From assembly GCA_934045905.1 (NCBI GenBank), contig OW203768.1:4244316-4308315 (forward strand): 64,000 nucleotides of DNA, written 5' to 3'. Origin of the DNA: Leuctra nigra (lineage: Eukaryota > Arthropoda > Insecta > Plecoptera > Leuctridae). This document shows, in pieces, positions 12,024 to 24,800 of the stretch; position 1 is the stretch's first letter; every line of letters starts with the position of its first letter. Both the position numbers and the translations under genes were made by a program. The notes under the pieces were generated by a model. It made no database searches. It saw only the letters and a program-made list of their open reading frames with translations, and had not been told where the DNA came from.

Positions 12024-15000
12024 TAGTCAGGGAACAGAATTAAAAAAATGACAACTTTGCGGGCAGGTCTGTTAAAAGTTGCCAACGTCGATATTCTTAT
12101 GTATTTTGATGCGCTGAATTCGAAAAAAAACGTTGGCATCCTGTCATTTGACTCCTTCACCCTTAAATTCAACAAAAACGGGGTGAACTACCCTTAATCA
12201 TAAAATCAGCCCTATTTTCGTAACTAGACGAGATAAAACAAATGTTAAAAAACCGTAATATAGCTGAACATGTAATGAACATATTTGTCGCTGCATGTAT
12301 GGGCAAAATGTAAACAATTAATGTACTAAATAATATTTGAACAATTGACTTCAATAAAATTTAGCCAAATTGGAAAACATATCACGTAATTCTAAAAAAA
12401 GTATAAGAGTTAAACACTTGACAATTGTTAATAACATACCCAACATCCTGACTGCCGTAACGAAATCAACCGTATTACAAAATGTTGAATAGTTTGGTCT
12501 ACAGAAATGTTCAAATGCATTGACCTCAGATTGCATCCAGCTCATCTCGCCTCACGCGGGATCGAGTGGGCCACCTTTTAGTCTAGAGTCTAAAGGGTTT
12601 GACCCCCCACTAATTGCAACATTAGAGTATTTTATATCATTGGATTCAGAAAAAATAACTGTATAACATACCAAAAGTCTACCAAAATTAAAATAAGATG
12701 GCTTCCTCTGATTGGTCAATTAGTGAAAAACAATTGAATGCGATTATTAATTTACAGTGTAATGTAAATACATCGAATATGGTATCGAATGAAAGCTCTT
12801 TTCAAGTAGAGTTCAGAAAAAAATATTAAAAAATTCAAAATTTTTACCAAGGTCAAATATGCTCTAAAGTACCCAGAATGGCCTCTATAGAGGCACGCGA
12901 CTTAAAATGTCTGCCGTAGTCGCATCCGAAGAGCTACAGACATGCTTTTGGTGTCATTCGATTAAGAATACAATTTTCTGTAACATATCAAAAGTATACT
13001 AAAATCAAAATAGTGCTAATGATAATCATTTGTTAATTAGTAAATTAGAAAATTAAACAAAATTATATAGTGCAGTAGCAAAGCAATTAAACTATGGATT
13101 TTAAGATTAAATGTTTAGTTCTTTCAAATATCTCAATTGTACCCTCCTGAACATTTTTGGATGAGGAGACATTTGATTCGATCCTGCATTTTCAAGATGG
13201 CGGCCAATGATCAATGCGGCACTGCAGTTTCAATATCTCAGCTCCCGTTGATCCGATTTTAATTTATTTTCTTTGAAATTGAAGCTGAATAATGTCTTCA
13301 TCTTTTTTGTAATAAGTATTATTATCATATCTCGAACAGTTTAAAAGTAACATTAAAAATTACTGATACCTAATTTGACTTTTGGGTTTTCGTTCAATAT
13401 GGTTATAAGCCTATTTACATTGTTGTGTGTATGTCCACGCGAAACATTTTTAATTATTATACTCTGGACATATTATTAGCTTTCATATGATGTATAATTT
13501 GTGGGGTATAAAGTCAATAGGAGCTGAGAAAATGGGTTTAGAACATAAACCTTAATCATTGAGATAGCAAAATTCCAGTATTCAGATTTCTGAATATTAA
13601 AAACCTATTTTCTCATCTCCCGTTGACTTTAAAACCCATCATTTATATATCACAGGACAGCTAATGACATTTTCAGATTATTTTATTTGAAAAATGTTTT
13701 CCGTGGACATACACACAACAATATACATAGGCTTAAACAGTTTAAAACGAAAATCCAAAAGTCAAATTATCAGTAATTTTAAATAAAACTTTTTAACTGT
13801 TCGAGATATAATAATATTACTTATTACAAAAAAGATGAAGACATTATTCAGCTTCATTATAAAAGAAATATAATTAAAATCGTATCAACGGGAGCTGATA
13901 TATTGTAATTGCAGTGGCCGCATTGATCTTTGGCCGCCATCTTGAAAATGCAAGTTCGAATCAAATGTCTCCTCTTCCAAAAATGTTCAGAAGATAACAA
14001 TTGAGATATTTGCAAGTACTGAACATTTAATCTAAAAATCCACAGTTCAATTGCTTTGCAACTGCACTATATAATTTTGTTTAATTTTCTTATTCACTAA
14101 TTCACAAATTATTATCATTAGCACTATTTGGAATTTTGTAGACTTTTGACATGTTACAGAAGATTGTATGATTGTTGATTGCTAAAATGACACAAAAAGC
14201 AAGTCTGTAGCTCTTCGGATGCGACTACGGCAGCCATTTTAAGTCGCGTGCCTCTATAGAGGCCATTCTGGGTACTTTAGAGCATATTTGACCTTGGTAA
14301 AAATTTTGAATTTTGTAATATTTTTTTTCTGAACTCTACTTGAAAAGAATTTTCGTTCGATACCATATTCGAGTAAATTAATAATACCTTATTTTAATTT
14401 TGGTAGACTTATGGTATGTTATAAAGTAATTTTTTCTGAATCCAACGATATCAAAATACTCTGATGTTGCAATTAGTGGGGAGTCAAACCCTTTAGACTC
14501 TGGACTATAATGTGGTCTATCTATTCAATGAATTAATTGGGGCAAAACACGACAAACCTTGAGCCGTGGCCACTTCTACATTATAGTGAAAAGTGCGGAG
14601 GCATTATTTTAATTTGTGTTTCTACATAGTGATGCGTCGTCCAGAGTAGGGTTTTTACTTTTTATCATATACATTCCCGGTACATTAACTTCTTCGTTTT
14701 ATTACTTTATCTTGGTATATTGATTAATCTATATGTGATCAATTGATTGATAACTTGCCAAAAGGAAGGATTAAATCTCCCACACATACAGAATGACAAC
14801 AAACCTCTGCTAACTGACATAGTGTACATTAAAATTGACAATTTCACAGTGAATAATTAGTTTTGAATAGCTGCATGGTGAACACACAGTTTCGCGCTAT
14901 AAATGCCTAGCTCGCATTGACTGTTCCCCGTCACATCATCCCCCCTCCACCGCAATACCGTTGGGCCAAGCTGTGGGACGCTAGGGCGATGCAGCGGGCC

Positions 15001-15511
15001 CGTGGAGTTGCTTTATTCAAATGACTATATTTAAGTAACCCGGCAATCTACCGAAATGCGGTAAACTGCATTATCTTCCTTATTGTATTGGGCAGTTTTT
15101 TGTAAAGTATGAGCTTTATGACTTTCTTAGTTAAGCAGCACCGACAAGTTATATTTTTTTGTGAAAAATTAGCAAGTGCGTTTTTTGAGATAATGGGCCC
15201 AATCAGCAAGTTTGAAGGGTCACTATCAAAATTTTGAAGATGCCATTTTATTAATCAGTATTTAAACTTGACATGAGTTTTTTTTCGTAATTTTATCGTA
15301 AGTTTTGACAAATTTGGTACGGTTTTTAGCTTTAGACCCCTAGAACAGGGTTTTTTAAGTTTAAGGGTAGAAGGAGTCGGATTTCGAATTGCCAACGTCA
15401 CTTTTTGGATTCAGCGGGGTCTTAGTGGGAATCACTATTCAGTTTGCTTTTAACACGATTTACTTGTACTCATGAGAAGGAGACGTCTTTTCAGATTCTG
15501 TTCCCTGACTA
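12024..15511. mobile_element. 3.49-kb palindromic DNA transposon, copy 1
   Basis: The termini are inverted TAGTCAGGGAACAGAAT repeats flanked by the 3-bp duplication CTG. The same flanking sequence without insert occurs in the adjacent tandem repeat near 15,655-15,675 (TTTGTACTGATTA), which fixes the ends. Most of the middle (about 12,575-14,515) is an imperfect inverted repeat of roughly 0.95-kb arms centred near 13,560. No transposase is seen; two short frames at 12,169-12,545 (minus) are unrecognised. The superfamily is not assigned: 3-bp duplications occur in CACTA, Harbinger and Academ groups, but these ends fit none exactly. Confidence 0.85.
12575..14515. repeat. Giant inner palindrome of transposon copy 1
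   Basis: The left arm from AGAGTCTAAAGGGTTTGAC runs to the centre near 13,560. The right arm returns to GTCAAACCCTTTAGACTCT near 14,505. The arms are close but not identical; the right arm lacks a segment near 14,380 that the left has at about 12,700-12,780. The outer parts (12,024-12,575 and 14,515-15,511) are not mutually inverted except at the ends. Confidence 0.85.
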
Positions 15512-15985
15512 CTGATTACTTCCCGGGTGCTAATATCAATGTCCCTCACCGACATCATACCACCACCAAGTCCAGACAGCAGCAACTATATCAGCAGCAA
15601 CTAATAGTATCAATACTGTACTGTTAAGCACATATCAGTACGTTTCTTACTGATATCAGTACAGTTTGTACTGATTATTCCCCGGGTGCTAATATCAATG
15701 TCCCTCACCGACATCATACAGCCACCAAGTCCAGACAGCAGCAACTATATCAGCAGCAACTAATAGTATCAATACTATACTGTATAAGCACATATCAGTA
15801 CGTTTCTTACTGAGATCAGTACTGATTATTTCCCGGGTGTTAATATCAATGTCCCTCACCGTCATCATACCGCCACCAAGTCCCGACAGCAGCAACTATA
15901 TCAGCAGCAACTAATAGGTATCGATACTGTACTGTATAAGCACATTACGTTTCTTACTGATATCAGTACAGTTTGTACTGAACCT
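15512..15985 (+). repeat. Tandem repeat of about 155 bp, three units, interrupted by the transposon
   Basis: Units start at GATTACTTCCCGGGTGC-like sequences near 15,514, 15,671 and 15,823 and contain runs of AGCAGCAACT and ACTGATATCAGTACAG. The fragment at about 11,988-12,023 (GATCAGTACAGTTTGTACTG) is the left remainder, split off when the 3.49-kb element inserted. Confidence 0.88.
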
Positions 15986-16856
15986 AGCCACCCTCAACGT
16001 CACAGGCTCTGAGTTTGTCGACGAGGGTTCTTAAGCCGCACACCGAGTGCCAGCCGACCACCCAGTCGAACTGAACACGGATGAAATAATGTTTGCAAGT
16101 TTAGTATCATTTAATTTTTTTCTTGTTGATAGATTTTTATCGGATTGAAAATTGTTCCATTTGGCACTTGACATGTTTTCCTCCTCATCCATCTCAATTA
16201 TATTTAATCTTTATCCGGTAAATAACGACTCAGTGTTTGACACCGATACCACGTAATTCTTTAAGAAAATGAAAACATTACTTTAATATTCACGCTGCGA
16301 TATTGATTTATTCTTCTTCATTCTCTTCCTATAGAATTGTCACTCGAAGCCGTTGCTCTCGCACATCACAGAAGCATTCATGGAACGGAACCGGAACTGT
16401 TATTTTATTTTCGCATGAACCGGAAGCGTAATCGGAACCGGAATCGAGTCCCTGGTTACACATGAACTGATATTATGATATTGCCAGAACGTAGGTAATT
16501 GTCTTAGATTTCAAGGATTTCATTTTCAAGATCATACTTTTTGGGAGGATTGCATAAAATCTTGGTTTGTTTATTAATTAGGCACCTTATGTTTTCTTCC
16601 TATGTTTCCTTATGCTTCCTTATGTCTTCCTTATGTTTTCTTTGTTATTTGAGTTGGGAATCACTCCAAGATAGGAGAAGGAAAGCTAGGCTCTGTAATA
16701 TTTACAGAGCCTTTACTGGATTAGAAGCATGGAGAGATTTGTAGATAAGAATAAACAAACCAGATTATCTTACTTATAGTTACCCAGTTCTGTCTGTCTG
16801 TGTGTGTGTCAGGAACGCCTGCGCGCGCACACTCTCAATTTCGCGCGCACACTCTC
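15986..16856. other. No gene seen
   Basis: This is unique-looking sequence with a GC-richer patch at 15,980-16,080 and a CCGGAACC-rich patch near 16,385-16,450. Nothing coding is supported. Confidence 0.5.
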
Positions 16857-17215
16857 TATGTTGTATTTAAAATTAAAATGGTCGACGTTACATTGCCCAA
16901 ATCATGTCCAAAATACATCTTCTGCTCTTTGTGCATAAATAAATAACTGAAACTTACCTAAATGGCAATCCTTATCCCTTTGTGTTTATAAGAAATGTAT
17001 TTTAACACAGAATAACTGTCCAAATCTTTACATTATATTGAAAACGGCACTATTTTGTATTTAAAATGGTGGCCTTTCATTGCCAATCGTGTCTAAAAAT
17101 ACGTCTTTTGCCTTCGCAAAGTAAAGAAATAACCATAACTTACCTAAAACGTAATCCTTATCCCTTTGAGTGTAAACACAAATGTATTTATTACTCAATA
17201 AAAATACTGAAATAC
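16857..17215. repeat. Diverged tandem duplication of about 192 bp
   Basis: TGTATTTAAAATTAAAATGG to TATCCCTTTGTG is repeated with many substitutions from about 17,053. It holds no recognisable gene. Confidence 0.7.
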
Positions 17216-17562
17216 TGAAATTGGACTTCACATCAAGTCAGTTACGTTATCAGGTTCATTTGATTTTACTCACTTCGAGAGCAAGAAGCAGAGATTGTTT
17301 CTTGACTTTACACAGTTCATTTGGACTTTTACATAACGTGTATTTAGTAATTTCTTCGTTGTACTAGATTTGGTTTACATTTTCGATCATGGAGTGCAGT
17401 GTAATTTCGCGAAGTATTTTTATTGTATTTTATTATTTTCAAATACGCACAGTGCATTTGCTGGTATCAAGATCGTATCTTGTTTTGAAACAAAGTTTAA
17501 TAGTATAATTCGAATTGTTTATTATTTTACTGACGTTATTTTATTTTCTTATAACGGAAAAG

Positions 17563-17617
17563 CCAGCCGGCTTCGGCATCCCAGGAGGCCGCCCTCCACC
17601 CGCCAACCCGACATCAG
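17563..17617 (+). other. Possible short GC-rich coding exon, unassigned
   Basis: A 55-bp GC-rich island in AT-rich sequence is preceded by AAAAG and followed by CAG/GTACGG, so it could be an exon. One frame reads PAGFGIPGGRPPPANPTS without a stop. No partner exon was found and the protein is not recognised. It may equally be an isolated repeat fragment. Confidence 0.2.
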
Positions 17618-17956
17618 GTACGGGAAAATGGATATATTATGTGCTCCGTTCGTGCCCATGGCTAGGTCTACAGTGACCAAATAAGTGCCGGGCAATGCGG
17701 GCACATTTCATCGTGGTGGACACATGTTCAAAACGATCTTCTCAGATATCCAAACTTGGACGTGTTCAATAATACCGACTGCAATTTACAAATATACACC
17801 ATACAAAACATACGATGTGAAAACAAATCAGAGGTTCAGTCTGCTCCGTAAAAATTACAACTCGATAAGTTTTGCTGAAAAATTAACTAATAATATTTCT
17901 GTTAATGAAACTGGAACACCAACATCGACCACCAGTGTATTTCTTTCCAATAAGTG

Positions 17957-18028
17957 CAGCTGTTTCACTTACGTCTGCCTCAAGGCTCGATTTTAGGCCC
18001 TCTGTTCTTCATATGGGTTGAATCAATG
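17957..18028 (+). pseudogene. Reverse-transcriptase relic of a non-LTR retrotransposon
   Basis: One plus-strand frame reads QLFHLRLPQGSILGPLFFIW. The PQGSILGPLxF core is the conserved RT motif between the finger and YxDD blocks in Jockey/CR1-type LINEs. No further RT motifs were found on either side in any frame, so this is a small decayed fragment. Confidence 0.45.
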
Positions 18029-18478
18029 TTAGCATTCAACCGAATCATATTTCCTTACTTTAAAATAAATCCCACATAGTTAAAAAGATTGATCAATTGA
18101 TAATATTTCTAGATGTTAACTCATAACAAAGAACATTTTACTTGCATCCATGTTAGCGTGCAACCAATCCATATTCATATTAACTATGGAATAAATCCCA
18201 CATAATTAATATTTCTTGACTATGGAATAAATTCCACATAGCCATAGAGATTATCAATTGATAATATATCTTAGGTTAACGCACGCTAACTTAAGAACAT
18301 TTTACTTGCATCCATGTTAGCGTGCAACCAATTCATATTCATTTAACTATGGAATAAATCCCACATAATTAATATTCTGACTATGGAATAAATCCCACAT
18401 AATTAATATTCTGACTATGGAATAAATCCCACATAGTTCATATTTTTTGACTACGGAATAAATCCCACATAGTCGAAG
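18020..18478. repeat. ACTATGGAATAAATCCCACATA repeats
   Basis: CTATGGAATAAATCCCACAT recurs at least six times, partly in 34-40-bp tandem units. A longer block of about 170 bp containing CATCCATGTTAGCGTGCAAC occurs twice. Confidence 0.85.
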
Positions 18479-18829
18479 ATATTGTTGTCAGTATTTGATA
18501 ATTACAAACACTGCAATCTTTTCAGATTATATTTATAATCTCTGATAATTTGACTTGGATTCGATTGAGTAAATCACAAATCGTCGAAGTAAGCTGCAAC
18601 TTGTTGATCATTGCAACTGCAATCGAGCATCAGCTTGTACCATGGACTGAATCACATGGAACAAATGATCGTCTTGAGGTCAGTGACCTCGCCATGTCAA
18701 GGTCAAAGGAGGACGAGGACCAGTGTCCTGACAAGTCAGGTGAAAGGTGCTACCTCTGTCCATCCTTGACCCGACCAATCACAGCGCAGCAGACACATTA
18801 CGTGATCGCAAGACAAGATGGCGGCGAGC

Positions 18830-20210
18830 TGAATGAATTCAGGAAATCTTGATGTTGAATTAATTCAGGAAATCTTGATGTTGAATTAATTCAAGAACTC
18901 TTGAGGTTGCATAAATTAAGAAAGTCTAGAATGAATTCAGGGATTTTTTATGTTGAATAAATTCAGAAAATCTTCATGTTGAATTATTTCAGGGCTCTGA
19001 TGTTGAATAAATTCAGGAAGTCTTGAAGTTCAATGAATTCAGGGATTCTTTTGATGTTGAATGAATTCAGCAATTCTTGATGTTGAATGGAAGTATTGGT
19101 GTTGAGAAAATTCAGGAACTCTTGATGTTTAATGGATTTTCTTGAAGTTGGATGATTGCAGAGATTCTTGATCTTGAATTAATTCGGGTATTCTTGATGT
19201 TGAAGAAATTAAAGAATTCTTGAAGTTGAATGAATTCAGGAATTCTTGATCTTGACACGTTTAGGGGTTCTTGATGTTGAATCAATTCAGGAATTCTTTA
19301 AGCCGGATGAATTCAGGAGTTTGAACTCGTTCAATTCAGGAATTGTTGATGTATAATTTTTATGGAGATCAAGATGTTGTTTAATTCATGATTACTTGAA
19401 GCTGAATGATGTCAGGAGTTCTTGATGTTGAATGAATTTAGCACTTCTTGAAGCTGTATGAACTCAGGAATTCTTGAAGCTGGATGAAGTCAGGAGTTCT
19501 TGATGTTGAATAATTTCGGAAATCCTTGTAGCTGGATGAATTCAGGAGATTGATGTTGATTAAATTCAGGAAATATTGATGTTGAATAAATTCGGGAATT
19601 CTTAGGTATCACTTCAGAAGTTCTTGAAGCTGGATGAGTTCAGGTATTCTTTATCTTGAATAAATTCAGGAGTTCTTGATGTTGAATAAATTCAGGAATT
19701 CTTGAAGCAGGATGAATTCAGGAGTTCTTGATGTTGAATAATTTCGGAAATCCTTGTAGCTGGATGAATTCAGGAGATTGATGTTGATTCATTTCATGAA
19801 ATATTGATGTTGAATAAATTCAGGAATTCTTAGGTATCACTTCAGAAATTCTTGAAGCTGGATGAGTTCAGGTAGGTATTCTTTATCTTGAATAAATTCA
19901 TGAGTTCTTGATGTTGAATAAATTCAGGAATTCTTGAAGCAGGATGAATTCAGGAGTTTGACGTTGATTCGATTCTGAAATTCTTGGTGTGGAATAAATT
20001 CAGGAACTATTGATGTTGAACAATTTCAGGAGTTCTTGATGTTGAATAAATTCAGGAATCCTTGAAGCCGGATGAATTCAGGAGTTTGACTTTGATTTAA
20101 TTCAGGAATTCTTGATGTTGAAATGAAGACATGATGTTAAATACATTCAGGAAGTCTTGATGCTAGAAGAATTCAAGATTTTGACGTTGAACGAATTCAG
20201 GCATTCCCGA
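18830..20210. repeat. Degenerate 26-27-bp minisatellite
   Basis: About 50 diverged units have the form AATTCAGGAATTCTTGATGTTGAAT. Two longer blocks repeat (compare 19,500-19,720 with 19,725-19,960), indicating secondary duplication. The right end overlaps the region where a second exon of the 20.6-kb gene could lie. Confidence 0.9.
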
Positions 20211-20579
20211 TGTCAAAAACGTCAATTCTTGATGGAATTCTCGAAGACGTCTGGAAGTTGAAGATGTTGAGGATTTGTTGATGCTGTAGTTATATTTATA
20301 AGCTGATGCTTCAACTACTTGTTGATTGGCTGCAGGTTCTCTCGCTCCTTGCAATCTGAAACAACAATTCCAGGAGGTTAGCTCGGGATACACGCAAAGT
20401 GAAGCAAATCTAATGGAAATTAGAGCGAAACGATCCCTTGTCGAAGAACGAACAAAGAGTGAGGGGTAGAAGTCGATTTGAACACAAAATAACGATGAAT
20501 TTCGCTGGGGTTTTCGCTAAATCTCTTGAAATACGTGTAGCAATGAGAATGGCGATGGTTTTGGATAAGTAGTACTTAC

Positions 20580-20630
20580 ATTTCCGCAGAAATAACGAGT
20601 GAAGTTTGCCACGACGAGACGCCGAGCCAT
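20580..20630 (-). CDS. Possible first coding exon of a small, perhaps mitochondrial, protein
   Basis: On the minus strand an ATG in the context GAAGATGGC opens MARRLVVANFTRYFCGN and then meets the consensus donor GTAAGT. The context resembles the TISU element used by housekeeping and mitochondrial genes with short leaders, and the basic, hydroxylated N-terminus resembles a mitochondrial presequence; both are inference. A plausible acceptor (TTTCAG) lies at 20,356-20,358. Direct joining there gives only 14 more codons before a stop, so the true second exon may be elsewhere. I do not recognise the protein. The surrounding 20.6-20.76 kb is GC-richer than its neighbourhood, as a promoter might be. 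Confidence 0.35.
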
Positions 20631-21033
20631 CTTCGGGAAGCGCCGACCTGCGAGTGGCTGGAGCCTGGAGAGTGGGTGGCTGGACCTGGGACTGGGATGC
20701 GATCGATGCAGCCGTCTCCCCAGATAGACGAACCCACCCGAACCACGCCGAGCAATGCCGAACATTTCGAGTTCAGGATTCAAAATTTTCTTGGAATTTG
20801 GATAAATATAGATTACTTTTTCTTTCTCAGAATGACCTCAGCGACGTTATCTTGTAACTTTTAAATTAAATTAAATTATATTTAATTATCCTTTTAAGCT
20901 TATTCGTCTCCTGGCTGCGTTGACACCTGCCAATATTTCTAATTTCTAGTTCAAATTTCAATGATGAGTCTATGGAATGTTATTAGTCTTGTGATTTTTA
21001 AACATACGAATTAACTTAAAAACGAAGCTAACG

Positions 21034-21192
21034 AACCTGACGGAAGCTGACCGAAGCTGACCGAAGCTGACCGATGCTGACCGAACCTGACCGAAGCTGA
21101 TAGAAGCTGATCGAAGCTGACCGAAGCTGACCGAAGCTGACCGAAGCTGTACGAAGCTGGCCTAAGCTGACCGAAGCTGACCGAAGCTGACT
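21034..21192. repeat. 10-bp minisatellite
   Basis: About 15 copies of ACCGAAGCTG lie in tandem with point variants. The short open frame across it on the minus strand is a by-product. Confidence 0.93.
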
Positions 21193-21239
21193 TTTTCATC
21201 GAAACTTGAAAATAGCATCTAAGCACCCTGGTAAATATA

Positions 21240-21670
21240 GCAAATCAGGTTCAATTCAATTGGCACTGGAAAACATCATTTCGATACTTCATTACTGACA
21301 GATATTAAAAATGTCAATAAGTCCCTTAACTGATTGGGATGTTATTTTGTAAAATAAGAGACAATGTTGGTCTTAATGATCATGCAAAATATGAGTTTGA
21401 TCAGAATTATCGAAGACCGTTTTCATTTTCAGCCTATCAGGAGATATTTTTTTAAATTTTAACCAATAAATGGATATCAAAAAAATTAGGGTCTGCAAAC
21501 AGAGAAGGTTGGTTTTACATGTGTGCAAAATTTCAGATCGATCGGTGAAACGGTGCGACCTTTGTATCGGTTATGAACAGGAAAAAAAAACAGAGGTTCG
21601 TGCCAAAAGAGCCAAAAGGAGACGCTTGCTCAATAATAAGGAATTAATATCTTCCTTGATAAATTAACCT
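21240..21670 (+). repeat. Dispersed repeat, copy 1
   Basis: It shares CCTATCAGGAGATATTT, GGGTCTGCAAACAGAGAAGG and CAAAAGGAGACGCT with 32,440-32,800. Its superfamily is unknown. Confidence 0.75.
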
Positions 21671-21711
21671 TATTTTCTTTGATAACATTTCTGACTTTCT
21701 TTTTAAAAATT

Positions 21712-21808
21712 TTTATTGCACTGGTTCAAAGGCAATTTTTCAACTTACGGAACTAATTTAAATTACAATTAAATTATCGAAAAATTGCCTGTGAACCAGT
21801 GCAATAAA
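21712..21808. repeat. Hairpin at the left edge of the satellite
   Basis: TTTATTGCACTGGTTCA and GGCAATTTTTC are mirrored at 21,779-21,808, giving a stem of about 28 bp with a 37-bp loop. The satellite begins immediately after it. Confidence 0.8.
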
Positions 21809-21809
21809 G

Positions 21810-24800
21810 ACCAGGACTATTAGTTAGTACCAGGTGGGGTACCAGATACTATAGTTACACAATCGCGGTGCTGATTCTTACCAGGACTATTAGTTAGTAC
21901 CAGGTGGGGTACCAGATACTATAGTTACACAATCGCGGTGCTGATTCTTACCAGGACTATTAGTTAGTACCAGGTGGGGTACCAGATACTCTAGTTACAC
22001 AATCGCGGTGCTGATTCTTACCAGGACTATTAGTTAGTACCAGGTGGGGTACCAGATACTATATAGTTACACTATCGCGGTGCTGATTCTTACCAGGACT
22101 ATTAGTTAGTACCAGGTGGGGTACCAGATACTATATAGTTACACTATCGCGGTGCTGATTCTTACCAGGACTATCAGTTAGTACCAGGTGGGGTACCAGA
22201 TACTCTAGTTACACAATCGCGGTGCTGATTCTTACCAGGACTATTAGTTAGTACCAGGTGGGGTACCAGATACTATATAGTTACACTATCGCGGTGCTGA
22301 TTCTTACCAGGACTATCAGTTAGTACAAGGTGGGGTACCAGATACTATATAGTTACACAATCGCGGTGCTGATTCTTACCAGGACTATTAGTTAGTACCA
22401 GGTGGGGTACCAGATACTATAGTTACACGATCGCGGTGCTGATTCTTACCAGGACTATTAGTTAGTACCAGGTGGGGTACCAGATACTATAGTTACACAA
22501 TCGCGGTGCTGATTCTTACCAGGACTATTAGTTAGTACCAGGTGGGGAACCAGATACTATAGTTACACAATCGCGGTGCTGATTCGTACCAGGACTATTA
22601 GTTAGTACCAGGTGGGGTACCAGATACTATAGTTACACGATCGCGGTGCTGATTCTTACCAGGACTATTAGTTAGTACCAGGTGGGGTACCAGATACTAT
22701 AGTTACACAATCGCGGTGCTGATTCTTACCAGGACTATTAGTTAGTACCAGGTGGGGTACCAGATACTATAGTTACACAATCGCGGTGCTGATTCTTACC
22801 AGGACTATTAGTTAGTACCAGGTGGGGTACCAGATACTATATAGTTACACAATCTCGGTGCTGATTCTTACCAGGACTATTAGTTAGTACCAGGTGGGGT
22901 ACCAGATACTATAGTTACACGATCGCGGTGCTGATTCTTACCAGGACTATTAGTTAGTACCAGGTGGGGTACCAGATACTATAGTTACACAATCGCGGTG
23001 CTGATTCTTACCAGGACTATTAGTTAGTACCAGGTGGGGAACCAGATACTATAGTTACACAATCGCGGTGCTGATTCGTACCAGGACTATTAGTTAGTAC
23101 CAGGTGGGGTACCAGATACTATAGTTACACGATCGCGGTGCTGATTCTTACCAGGACTATTAGTTAGTACCAGGTGGGGTACCAGATACTATAGTTACAC
23201 AATTGCGGTGCTGATTCTTACCAGGACTATTAGTTAGTACCAGGTGGGGTACCAGATACTCTATAGTTACACAATCGCGGTGCTGATTCTTACCAGGACT
23301 ATTAGTTAGTACCAGGTGGGGTACCAGATACTATAGTTACACGATCGCGGTGCTAATTCTTACCAGGACTATTAGTTAGTACCAGGTGGGGTACCAGATA
23401 CTCTATAGTTACACAATCGCGGTGCTGATTCTTACCAGGACTATTAGTTAGTACCAGGTGGGGTACCAGATACTATAGTTACACAATCGCGGTGCTGATT
23501 CTTACCAGGACTATTAGTTAGTACCAGGTGGGGTACCAGATACTATATAGTTACACAATCGCGGTGCTGATTCTTACCAGGACTATAAGTTAGTACCAGG
23601 TGGGGTACCAGATACTCTATAGTTACACAATCGCGGTGCTGATTCTTACCAGGACTATTAGTTAGTACCAGGTGGGGTACCAGATACTATATAGTTACAC
23701 TATCGCGGTGCTGATTCTTACCAGGACTATTAGTTAGTACCAGGTGGGGTACCAGATACTATAGTTACACAATCGCGGTGCTGATTCTTACCAGGACTAT
23801 TAGTTAGTACCAGGTGGGGTACCAGATACTCTATAGTTACACTATCGCGGTGCTGGTTCTTACCAGGACTATTAGTTAGTACCAGGTGGGGTACCAGATA
23901 CTCTATAGTTACACTATCGCGGTGCTGATTCTTACCAGGACTATTAGTTAGTACCAGGTGGGGTACCAGATACTCTATAGTTACACAATCGCGGTGCTGA
24001 TTCTTACCAGGACTATAAGTTAGTACCAGGTGGGGTACCAGATACTATATAGTTACACGATCGCGGTGCTGATTCTTACCAGGACTATTAGTTAGTACCA
24101 GGTGGGGTACCAGATACTATAGTTACACAATCGCGGTGCTGATTCTTACCAGGACTATTAGTTAGTACCAGGTGGGGTACCAGATACTATAGTTACACGA
24201 TCGCGGTGCTGATTCTTACCAGGGCTATTAGTTAGTACCAGGTGGGGTACCAGATACTATATAGTTACACAATCGCGGTGCTGATTCTTACCAGGACTAT
24301 TAGTTAGTACCAGGTGGGGTACCAGATACTATAGTTACACGATCGCGGTGCTGATTCTTACCAGGACTATTAGTTAGTACCAGGTGGGGTACCAGATACT
24401 CTATAGTTACACAATCGCGGTGCTGATTCTTACCAGGACTATTAGTTAGTACCAGGTGGGGTACCAGATACTCTATAGTTACACAATCGCGGTGCTGATT
24501 CTTACCAGGACTATTAGTTAGTACCAGGTGGGGTACCAGATACTCTATAGTTACACAATCGCGGTGCTGATTCTTACCAGGACTATTAGTTAGTACCAGG
24601 TGGGGTACCAGATACTCTATAGTTACACAATCGCGGTGCTGATTCTTACCAGGACTATTAGTTAGTACCAGGCGGGATACCAGATACTATAGTTACACGA
24701 TCGCGGTGCTGATTCTTACCAGGACTATTAGTTAGTACCAGGTGGGGTACCTGATACTATAGTTACACAATCGCGGTGCTGATTCTTACCAGGACTATTA

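Noticed and set aside
12169..12545. Two adjacent 61-64-residue frames conserved in both transposon copies
   Set aside because: Their identity reflects recent copying of the whole element; they lack any known motif and coding bias.
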